The notes below the pieces were generated by a model. The model ran no database searches. It saw only the letters and a program-made list of their open reading frames with translations, and was not told the DNA's origin. A DNA stretch of 12,313 nucleotides, taken from NCBI GenBank assembly GCA_937958285.1, contig CALFXQ010000450.1:1-12313 (forward strand), read 5' to 3'. Below are positions 7,451-12,313 of the stretch, one piece after another (the first letter of the stretch is position 1; every line of letters starts with the position of its first letter). A program made the position numbers and the translations under genes. This DNA is from an uncultured Fusibacter sp. (GTDB lineage Bacteria > Bacillota > Clostridia > Peptostreptococcales > Acidaminobacteraceae).

Positions 7451-7479
7451 AGTCTACATCTGTAGTCTTATTTTGTCAA
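7451..7479 (-). promoter_or_regulatory. Promoter of the BlaI-fusion/S41 operon
   Basis: The minus strand has TTGACA (7479-7474), a 17-nt spacer, then TAGACT (7456-7451). This is a consensus -35, ideal spacing and a four-of-six -10. Transcription would begin near 7444, giving a leader of about 90 nt before the ATG at 7353. Confidence 0.7.
7454..7465. promoter_or_regulatory. BlaI/MecI-type operator (TACA-N2-TGTA) within the promoter
   Basis: CTACATCTGTAG contains a perfect TACA-TC-TGTA dyad, the known BlaI/MecI recognition pattern. It overlaps the -10 hexamer and the adjoining spacer of the minus-strand promoter, so a bound repressor would block polymerase. This predicts autorepression by the BlaI-fusion protein encoded just downstream. 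Confidence 0.7.
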
Positions 7480-7490
7480 CTGTAATGCAT

Positions 7491-7525
7491 GGTGCCACCC
7501 TCGAGGGTGGCACGAGGGTGGCACC
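7491..7525. repeat. Palindromic intergenic repeat, copy 3
   Basis: A 24-nt perfect palindrome (7491-7514 bar its last base) is followed by GAGGGTGGCACC. The whole 35-mer is the exact reverse complement of copy 1. AT flanks extend the outer symmetry to 7489-7527. It separates the divergent promoters of the BlaI-fusion operon and the his operon, ending 9 nt before the his -35. Confidence 0.9.
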
Positions 7526-7534
7526 ATATTCTAC

Positions 7535-7564
7535 TTGACAAAGTCAATTTGCATCTGTTAGTAT
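7535..7564 (+). promoter_or_regulatory. Promoter of the histidine operon
   Basis: TTGACA at 7535-7540 is a perfect -35. TAGTAT at 7559-7564, 18 nt further on, is a four-of-six -10. Transcription would start near 7571, about 74 nt before the leader-peptide ATG. A slightly different -10 register (TATAAG at 7562-7567) is possible but would need a 21-nt spacer. Confidence 0.6.
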
Positions 7565-7644
7565 AAGACAAATCACTTTAGCAAGGTAAAGTACTTTGTT
7601 AAAAACAACAACAACTAGCATCTACTGAAAAAGAGGTACTAAAC

Positions 7645-7704
7645 ATGTTAAATTTCACTAATCGCACATTTTTGCGCGCAAGCGTACATCATCATCACCT
7701 GTAG
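7645..7704 (+). CDS. hisL: his operon leader peptide with four consecutive His codons
   Basis: A 19-codon open frame reads MLNFTNRTFLRASVHHHHL and ends in TAG. AAAAAGAGG ends at 7636, eight bases before the ATG, which is a good translation signal for so short a frame. His codons CAT CAT CAT CAC occupy 7687-7698, right before the stop. An intrinsic terminator lies 78 nt further on and histidine biosynthesis genes follow. This is the layout of the enterobacterial hisL attenuator: charged tRNA-His lets the ribosome finish and the terminator form, while histidine starvation stalls it on the His run and lets transcription continue. The peptide itself probably has no other role. Confidence 0.9.
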   Translation: MLNFTNRTFLRASVHHHHL

Positions 7705-7813
7705 AGTCTGCAATTAGTGGCTTATTCCACTCGATGCAGGCTCGCCTTGGCGTGAGTCGCATCAGGTGGTGGTTGAACGAGCAAACCTCCTTCTGTGCGA
7801 AGGGGGTTTTTTT
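7687..7813 (+). promoter_or_regulatory. his transcription attenuator (alternative RNA folds)
   Basis: Segment 1, the His-codon stretch ATCATCACCTG (7691-7701), pairs with segment 2, CAGGTGGTGGT (7763-7773), over 11 bp including two G-U pairs. Segment 2 can instead pair with segment 3, the 5' arm of the terminator (AGG-T-GGT at 7764-7770 with ACC-T-CCT at 7785-7791: six pairs and one mismatch). Segment 3 with segment 4 is the terminator. Between 1 and 2 lies a local hairpin (CTGCA/TGCAG, with inner AGTGG/CCACT, 7709-7740). A further GCTCG/CGAGC pair (7740-7744 with 7778-7782) abuts the terminator. Masking of segment 1 by a stalled ribosome would free segment 2 to break the terminator. The 2:3 pairing is weak by eye and is the least certain part. 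Confidence 0.7.
7783..7813 (+). terminator. Intrinsic terminator of the his attenuator
   Basis: AAACCTCCTTC (7783-7793) pairs with 7799-7809 in an 11-bp stem containing one G-U pair, with a TGTGC loop. Seven consecutive Ts (7807-7813) follow or close the stem. It lies after the leader-peptide stop and 53 nt before the first structural ORF, so it would abort his mRNA when histidine is plentiful. Confidence 0.87.
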
Positions 7814-7832
7814 ATTGTCAAACTTACAGAAA

Positions 7833-7882
7833 GAAAATTTTATAAACACACTAAAGGAGAATTTTATGAACACACTTAAAGG
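7833..7882 (+). repeat. Tandem duplication across the start of the 94-aa gene
   Basis: Bases 7833-7857 and 7857-7882 are near-identical copies of a segment containing AATTTTATNAACACACT; two substitutions and one extra base separate them. The second copy holds the ATG at 7866; the first has ATA in that place and lacks a GGAGG upstream, so only the second can initiate. Confidence 0.75.
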
Positions 7883-8150
7883 TCTTTATAACAATCGCGT
7901 TTGCATGGTTATGCTGAGCGATAGAAGGCGTGCCAATTGCGATAGCCAACTTATAAATGGCGATCGATGGATTGCTCTCGAAAATCAAGATGGCACCTTT
8001 ACCTGGATCGATCAGTGGCAAAATACGACTCAACGCATCGACAAAAGCATATTGCAGGGACTTCTAAATACTTTAAATCAAAACACTTCAAATCAACCCA
8101 GTTTAAATCAGCCCAGTTTTAAAGGAGGCCCAGATGTCAGTATTCACTAG
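7866..8150 (+). CDS. Unrecognised 94-aa protein, first gene of the his operon
   Basis: I do not recognise this protein. The ATG at 7866 follows AAAGGAGA (7853-7860) with a 5-nt gap, a strong initiation site just after the attenuator terminator. Residues about 1-65 look like a small compact domain (RVCMVMLSDRRRANCD, then NGDRWIALENQDGTFTWID); the strand-like WIALENQDGTFTWI suggests beta structure. The tail is a low-complexity NQ/P/S repeat (LNQNT, SNQPS, LNQPS) ending in FKGGPDVSIH. There is no signal peptide or membrane segment. Its last 17 bases overlap hisG, and the hisG ribosome binding site lies inside its codons, so the two are translationally linked. Placement between the attenuator and a short-form hisG suggests a part in histidine synthesis or its control; that is inference only. 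Confidence 0.75.
   Translation: MNTLKGLYNNRVCMVMLSDRRRANCDSQLINGDRWIALENQDGTFTWIDQWQNTTQRIDKSILQGLLNTLNQNTSNQPSLNQPSFKGGPDVSIH
8072..8116 (+). repeat. Three 15-nt tandem units in the tail of the 94-aa gene
   Basis: Units TTTAAATCAAAACAC, TTCAAATCAACCCAG and TTTAAATCAGCCCAG lie head to tail, and a decayed fourth (TTTTAAAGGAGGCCC, 8117-8131) contains the hisG ribosome binding site. They encode LNQNT, SNQPS and LNQPS. Expansion or loss of units would change the protein tail without touching the hisG start. Confidence 0.75.
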
Positions 8151-8796
8151 TTCAATGAAAGTCCTCATTCCAAAGGGTCGCATGGAAAATGCGATTCTTG
8201 AGTCTCTCGAATCCCGTGGCATTGCATTTGAGAAAGCTGCTTCTCGCAGCTTGTACTACTCTGGTGTTGGCGTTTCGATTGATATCATTCCCCTCAAAAG
8301 TCAAGATATTTTGACCTATATGGAGAAGGGCTTAGCGGATTACGCCATACTTGGCGAAGATATTCTTGCAGAAAGTGCGTTAAATTACAAGGTGTTGGCA
8401 CCGCTTAAAATGGGAGAATGCCGTATGAGTTTGGCTGGCTACCCCTATTTTCCACTTAGTCGTCAGTCCTATTTGCGCATTGCCAGCAAATATCCGATTC
8501 AAGCTGCTGAGGTGTTAAAGGATCTAGGGATAGATGGCGAAGTGATTACGCTGCAATCTTCTGTGGAGCTTGCGCCGATTTTAGGGTTTGCAGATGCCAT
8601 ACTGGATATTGTGGAAACGGGTTCAACGCTGCGAGACAATGGTTTAGTCGAGTGGTTTCCCATAAGACCTGTGACGTCGGTGTTGGTGGGTCGCCAGGGC
8701 ATTTCGGGTCAATATGCTGAGCAGGAAATGCTTCTCTCTCTATTATTGGGGGCCTTGCCTGTGAAAAAGGAGACTGGTTATGCGCTATGTGGCTAA
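8134..8796 (+). CDS. hisG: ATP phosphoribosyltransferase, short form (HisG_S)
   Basis: It catalyses the first committed step of histidine synthesis: ATP plus PRPP to N1-phosphoribosyl-ATP and pyrophosphate, in the cytoplasm. The 220 residues show the family landmarks: IPKGRM (12-17), QDILTYMEKGLADYAILGED (57-76), RIASKYP (115-121) and the PRPP-binding loop DIVETGSTLRDNGL (158-171). There is no C-terminal ACT-like regulatory domain, so this is the short form, which elsewhere needs the HisRS-like partner HisZ for activity and feedback. No hisZ lies in the window. AAAGGAGG (8121-8128) stands 5 nt before ATG 8134. A second ATG at 8155 (MKVLIPKG) matches the usual N-terminus but lacks a ribosome binding site, so 8134 is preferred. 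It overlaps hisD by 17 nt. Confidence 0.95.
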   Translation: MSVFTSSMKVLIPKGRMENAILESLESRGIAFEKAASRSLYYSGVGVSIDIIPLKSQDILTYMEKGLADYAILGEDILAESALNYKVLAPLKMGECRMSLAGYPYFPLSRQSYLRIASKYPIQAAEVLKDLGIDGEVITLQSSVELAPILGFADAILDIVETGSTLRDNGLVEWFPIRPVTSVLVGRQGISGQYAEQEMLLSLLLGALPVKKETGYALCG

Positions 8797-11191
8797 TGTA
8801 GAAGATTTAGATGACTTTAAAATTCAAAGAGAAAACCTGATTGATCCTGAGGTTTCCGAAAGGGTGGCGCGAATTTTAAATGCGGTCAATGCTGGCGGAG
8901 ACAGGGCTTTAATGCAGCTTACTGAAACCTACGATGGCATGCGCTTTGAAAATGCGAAGGACTTTAAGGTGCCTGTCACCCAGTTGCGAGAGGCTTTAGA
9001 GGCTCTTGAGCCTGGGCTCAGGGAGGCGCTGGAGCTGGCCGCCGCCAACATTCGCACCTTCCACCAATTGCAGCGGCCCGAGTCTATGGTGTGGGAGCAG
9101 CGAGGCAAGCGCGTCGCCCTGCGCCTGGACCCCCTGCCCCGCGCCGCCTTGTACGTGCCAGGGGGTATGGCGGCGTACCCCTCCAGCGTGCTCATGAACG
9201 CGATCCCCGCGCAAGTGGCGGGGGTGCCCGAAATCGCCGTCTTCACCCCGCCCACCAGGGATCGCCACCAGCGCCAAGCGGTATACGCCACCTGCGCCCT
9301 CCTCGGCCTCACCGAAGTCTACACCCTCGGAGGCGCCCAGGCCGTGGCCGCCGCCACCTTTGGCACCGAGACCATCAAGCCCTGTGCCATTATCACTGGG
9401 CCTGGCAATCAGTACGTAACAGAGGCCAAAAGACAAGTGATGCACCAAGTAAAAATAGACATGTTAGCAGGTCCCTCGGAGCTCTTAATCGTTTGCGACG
9501 AAAGAGCAGACCCACAGTATATCGCAGCAGACCTGCTGGCTCAGGCGGAGCACGACAGCCAAGCTGGACTTTTCTTGGTGGTTATTGGCGACCCCATGAC
9601 TACAGCTGCCTTGGCCAAACGCATTCAAGGGTCAATTCTAGATTTGCTCACCATTGGGCCCTCGCAAAACGCTGCACTTAGCATACAAAATCTCGCGGTA
9701 TATGGATGTCCCTCTGTTTATATTGCCTCAAAAGTGTCTAATGCCATTGCACCTGAGCACTTGTCGCTGCAATTTGAAAACTGTGAAACCGCCACAGATT
9801 ACTTTACTGCCGCGGGTTCCATTTTTGTGGGCAACTACACGCCAGAGGCGGTGGCCGACTATGCCGCGGGGGCAAATCACGTACTACCTACCGCCGGTAC
9901 TAGCCGCTTCACCAGCGCCCTTGGCGTGGCCACTTTTCAAAAGGCGACACAGGTTGTGTGCTACACCAAAGAGGGTCTGCAAGCAGATGGTCTGGCGAGC
10001 ATGGTGATTGCTCAGCGCGAGCGTCTGCCCTACCACGCCAAGAGCCTAGCCCTTCGCTTAAATGAAAGTTTAAAGCTCTGCGCCAACGAAAACACCGAGG
10101 CCTTCTGGCTAGATGGGCCTTTAGAACAAGCGCTCCTTGCTGAGTTGCCAAATACCGTGCGCACCTATCCAGAAGATGGCTACAATTCGCTCCAATTACA
10201 GTTATTGACTATGCTTCAAATGCTATTTCCAGATAAAGGTGCATTGCTCGCGGGTGGTTATGCCTCTACCACTGCCTTTGAATCCAATCAGAATACCGAA
10301 AACACCTTACTAGATTCCCTCGCCCTAGGCAATGGCTCCGACGAACTCTTAGACGTGTTGCTGAGGGCCCTTCTTCCAGCAGGGACTAAGGTGGCGCTAC
10401 TGAACCCCACTTTTTCTGAGTATGAGCGGTTTCTTAGCATCAACAAACTTGTGGGCGTAAGCATAGAAAGCGATCCACACACAGGTTTTTACTGTCCAGA
10501 TGCTTTGCTACAAAATTTGATAACTGCCTCTAAAACCTGCGGCGCAGTTCTACTATGCAATCCCAATAACCCCACTGGGCAGCGCTTCGACGACTCGTGG
10601 ATCAAAGGTCTTATTTCACAGATGTCGCCCACATGCCTGTTGATTTTAGATGAGGCCTATATGGACTTCTCACCAGAACAAGACTCAGAGCCTTGGTATG
10701 CTCTTGAGTTTGAAAATGTGATACAGGTGCGCACCTTGTCGAAGGCCTACGGTGCGGCAGGGCTAAGATTGGGGTATGCCTTTATGGCTCCGTCGCTAAA
10801 GAAAGATGTGCAGCCTTATCTTGCCCCTTACCGCCTCTCGCACCCCACGGTGCGCCTTGCCTCAATGGCCCTTGCCACCCTAAGCACCCAAAGGGGAAGC
10901 GCGCTCTTTTTTCAAAATCGGTCCGCCATGCTCATCGAAAGAGCCAAACTCCTACAGTTTCTCCACCTGCCTTCTGGCATACAGCTGTCTGGCAACTTCC
11001 TTTGGCTTAGCCTTTCCTCGATGCAGCACCAAGCACTTGAGAATAATCACCTGCGGGTGCGCACCTTCAGTGGACACTGGGCGCCCTTTGTGCGCATTAC
11101 AATAGGCACCCCCATGCAGATGCAGTTGATCACAAATAGCCTACAACAAGGAGTTCAGCCTTATGAAAGCACCCACTATGCTCTCGCGTAA
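8780..11191 (+). CDS. hisDC: Histidinol dehydrogenase / histidinol-phosphate aminotransferase fusion (HisD-HisC)
   Basis: One unbroken 803-codon frame holds two full enzymes. AAAAAGGAGA stands 6 nt before the ATG. Residues 1 to about 420 are HisD, the NAD-dependent two-step oxidation of histidinol to histidine: YVPGGMAAYPSS (125-136), GPGNQYVTEAK (207-217), LLAQAEHDSQAG with Gln255/His258, APEHL with Glu326/His327, and GANHVLPTAGTSRF. Residues about 428-803 are HisC, the PLP-dependent transamination of imidazole-acetol phosphate to histidinol phosphate: LCANENTEAF (433-442), GNGSDE (517-522), CNPNNPTG (593-600), DEAYMDF (624-630) and TLSKAYGAAGLRLGY with PLP lysine Lys655. Almost no linker separates the halves. 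HisC has an extra stretch of about 25 residues before GNGSDE. In most genomes these are separate adjacent genes. Bases 9001-9380 (residues about 75-200) are far richer in GC than the rest. The last 29 nt overlap hisB. Confidence 0.93.
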   Translation: MRYVANVEDLDDFKIQRENLIDPEVSERVARILNAVNAGGDRALMQLTETYDGMRFENAKDFKVPVTQLREALEALEPGLREALELAAANIRTFHQLQRPESMVWEQRGKRVALRLDPLPRAALYVPGGMAAYPSSVLMNAIPAQVAGVPEIAVFTPPTRDRHQRQAVYATCALLGLTEVYTLGGAQAVAAATFGTETIKPCAIITGPGNQYVTEAKRQVMHQVKIDMLAGPSELLIVCDERADPQYIAADLLAQAEHDSQAGLFLVVIGDPMTTAALAKRIQGSILDLLTIGPSQNAALSIQNLAVYGCPSVYIASKVSNAIAPEHLSLQFENCETATDYFTAAGSIFVGNYTPEAVADYAAGANHVLPTAGTSRFTSALGVATFQKATQVVCYTKEGLQADGLASMVIAQRERLPYHAKSLALRLNESLKLCANENTEAFWLDGPLEQALLAELPNTVRTYPEDGYNSLQLQLLTMLQMLFPDKGALLAGGYASTTAFESNQNTENTLLDSLALGNGSDELLDVLLRALLPAGTKVALLNPTFSEYERFLSINKLVGVSIESDPHTGFYCPDALLQNLITASKTCGAVLLCNPNNPTGQRFDDSWIKGLISQMSPTCLLILDEAYMDFSPEQDSEPWYALEFENVIQVRTLSKAYGAAGLRLGYAFMAPSLKKDVQPYLAPYRLSHPTVRLASMALATLSTQRGSALFFQNRSAMLIERAKLLQFLHLPSGIQLSGNFLWLSLSSMQHQALENNHLRVRTFSGHWAPFVRITIGTPMQMQLITNSLQQGVQPYESTHYALA
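9001..9380 (+). other. GC-rich patch inside the hisD half (possible mosaic segment)
   Basis: A hand count over 9001-9360 gives about 254 of 360 G+C (about 70%). The preceding 120 nt are about 51% and 9421-9480 about 45%. Codons here are almost all C/G-ending (CTG, CGC, GCC, CCC), unlike the flanks. The frame and HisD motifs stay intact. The sharp edges point to replacement of this piece by a homologous segment from a GC-rich source; unusual local selection is the alternative. Confidence 0.7.
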
Positions 11192-11768
11192 GACCCGCGA
11201 AACAGATATCACCTTAACATTAAACCCAAATGCCCACTTAGTCCCAAACGTATCCACTGGCCAACCTATGCTCGATCACTTGCTACTTCAGCTGTTTACG
11301 TACATGCCCCTTGCAGGTGCTCTACAGGCCACTGGCGACTTGCCCATCGATGCCCATCACCTGAGCGAAGACATTGGCTATGTGCTCGGTCGTTATTTAA
11401 AACGCACACAGGAATCCCTACAATCCAGCGGAATGAACATTAGGCGATTTGCCGAAGTCTATCAGGTTATGGATGATTGTGTGGTCTGGCTCGCCTTAGA
11501 CTTTGGAGGCCGCAGCTATATAGATGTGAGAGGCTACGATGACCTGGTACTCAGCGAAGGCAAGGTAACGGGCGAGTGCATTTTAGAATTTCTGAGCGCC
11601 ATGACCAGAGAAGCGCAGTTCAGTCTACATGGCGAGTGGATTCGCGGCAATAAAAGCCATCACGGCGCAGAGGCTCTTTTTAAGGGGCTCGGTCGCCTTT
11701 TGGGAAAAGCCCTTAGGCCTTTGGGCACATCATCCACTAAAGGGTCAATCACTTGGGAGGAACAATGA
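11163..11768 (+). CDS. hisB: Imidazoleglycerol-phosphate dehydratase
   Basis: It removes water from imidazole-glycerol phosphate to give imidazole-acetol phosphate, the substrate of the HisC half encoded just upstream. The 201-residue length is the monofunctional form; no HisN phosphatase domain is attached. Metal and substrate motifs are in order: RKTRETDI (9-16), STGQPMLDHLL (31-41), DAHHLSEDIG (63-72) in place of the common HHTVEDIG, MDDCVVWLALDFGGR (103-117), GNKSHHGAEALFKG (162-175) and STKGSI (190-196). AAGGAG (11148-11153) is 9 nt before ATG 11163. The internal ATG 11178 (MLSRKTRET) is nearer the usual N-terminus but has no separate ribosome binding site. It overlaps hisDC by 29 nt and meets hisH in an ATGA overlap. 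Confidence 0.95.
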   Translation: MKAPTMLSRKTRETDITLTLNPNAHLVPNVSTGQPMLDHLLLQLFTYMPLAGALQATGDLPIDAHHLSEDIGYVLGRYLKRTQESLQSSGMNIRRFAEVYQVMDDCVVWLALDFGGRSYIDVRGYDDLVLSEGKVTGECILEFLSAMTREAQFSLHGEWIRGNKSHHGAEALFKGLGRLLGKALRPLGTSSTKGSITWEEQ

Positions 11769-12313
11769 CGATGATTGTAATTCTTGACTACGGCGTAGGC
11801 AACTTAACGAGTCTCAATAACTGTTTTAGTCGTCTAGGCTATCAAAGCACCGTTTCTTGTGACCCAAGGGCCATAGAAGACGCTCAACTTTTAGTACTTC
11901 CAGGGGTTGGGCGTTTCGAAACAGCAGCTATAGCACTAGAGCGATCCGGCACCCTATCTGCACTCGAATCTAGACGTGCCAGCGGCAAACCTATTCTCGG
12001 AATCTGCCTGGGCATGCAGCTTTTCTTTGAAGACTCCGAGGAAAGTCCTGGCGTAAGAGGTCTTAGCTGGCTTAAAGGCAGCGTTGTAAAGATACCAACG
12101 ACTCTGCCCCTTCCACATATGGGCTGGAACACTTTAAATGCTAGTGCTAAGGGATTAGAAAATCTAAAAATGCTCAAACTAGATGGGGATTCCCTCAGCG
12201 GCACATCATGCGAGGGTCAAGATATGTATTTTGTGCACAGCTATCAGGTCGCACCCGCAGATGATGCCCTTGTGATGATGGCAACCACTTATGGATCCTC
12301 ATTTCCTGTTTTT
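11765..12313 (+). CDS. hisH: Imidazole glycerol phosphate synthase, glutaminase subunit, 3' end missing
   Basis: It supplies ammonia from glutamine to the cyclase HisF to make imidazole-glycerol phosphate and AICAR. There are 183 residues in the window and the frame is still open at the end. Seen: VILDYGVGNLTSL at the start, LLVLPGVGRFE (oxyanion-side glycine loop), the nucleophile motif GICLGMQLFFE, HMGWN and YFVHSY. The C-terminal catalytic His/Glu pair (QFHPEKS-type) lies beyond the window. GGGAGG (11755-11760) is 4 nt before ATG 11765 and 10 nt before ATG 11771. The second gives the usual MIVILDYG N-terminus, so either is possible. I keep 11765 because its ATGA overlap with the hisB stop suggests coupled translation. 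hisA and hisF are expected next. Confidence 0.93.
   Translation, partial: MTMIVILDYGVGNLTSLNNCFSRLGYQSTVSCDPRAIEDAQLLVLPGVGRFETAAIALERSGTLSALESRRASGKPILGICLGMQLFFEDSEESPGVRGLSWLKGSVVKIPTTLPLPHMGWNTLNASAKGLENLKMLKLDGDSLSGTSCEGQDMYFVHSYQVAPADDALVMMATTYGSSFPVF

Noticed and set aside
725..7525. The palindromic repeats as a CRISPR array.
   Set aside because: The copies are thousands of bases apart, with ordinary genes between them and no regular spacers.
7614..7704. The HHHH run as a chance short ORF.
   Set aside because: Chance is unlikely because it combines a ribosome binding site, adjacent stop, complementary downstream segment, terminator and histidine genes; kept as hisL.
7734..7865. An upstream ATG at 7734 as the start of the 94-aa gene (138 aa).
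   Set aside because: It would run through the attenuator and terminator and has no ribosome binding site, whereas ATG 7866 has AAAGGAGA five bases upstream.
8929..9681. Long open frames on both strands and in other plus frames across hisD.
   Set aside because: They coincide with the GC-rich patch, where stop codons are rare by composition; only the hisD frame carries conserved motifs.

Overview
The window reads as part of a bacterial chromosome of about 45-50% GC. It is probably Firmicutes/Clostridia-like: the ribosome binding sites are strong GGAGG types, HisG is the short form, and there is a BlaI-type regulator and a DUF2339 membrane protein. That placement is an inference with no rRNA or marker gene behind it.

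Left part (1-5041). The 3' end of an alpha/beta-hydrolase esterase gene (+) converges on two minus-strand membrane-protein genes. One is an unrecognised 377-aa protein with an SPTK repeat; the other is an 869-aa coiled-coil plus DUF2339 polytopic protein. Upstream of the latter is a 454-nt gap. It holds a 32-nt perfect palindrome on the predicted transcription start, an extended -10 promoter, an 18-bp terminator-like hairpin, and a shrunken but still open remnant of a second copy of the 377-aa gene.

Middle (5042-7480). A minus-strand two-gene operon encodes a BlaI/MecI-type winged-helix repressor fused to what looks like a catalytically dead gluzincin (peptidase-MA-like) domain, followed 14 nt later by an S41-family protease lipoprotein. 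The operon promoter (TTGACA-17-TAGACT) carries a perfect BlaI-type dyad TACA-N2-TGTA in its spacer and -10, so it is probably autorepressed.

Right part (7481-12313). A divergent histidine biosynthesis operon has its own promoter, a 19-codon leader peptide with four consecutive His codons, a mutually exclusive RNA-fold arrangement and an intrinsic terminator: a classical ribosome-mediated his attenuator. The genes are tightly packed: an unrecognised 94-aa protein, hisG (short form), a hisD-hisC gene fusion (803 aa), hisB, and hisH (cut by the window end). Together they cover the first step (HisG), the IGP synthase glutaminase subunit (HisH), IGP dehydration (HisB), transamination (HisC half) and the final oxidation (HisD half). 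An approximately 380-nt stretch inside the hisD half is about 70% GC against 45-52% on either side, which suggests a mosaic gene.

Three copies of a GGTGCCACCCTC/GAGGGTGGCACC palindromic element sit in three intergenic spaces. The outer two are exact reverse complements of each other.
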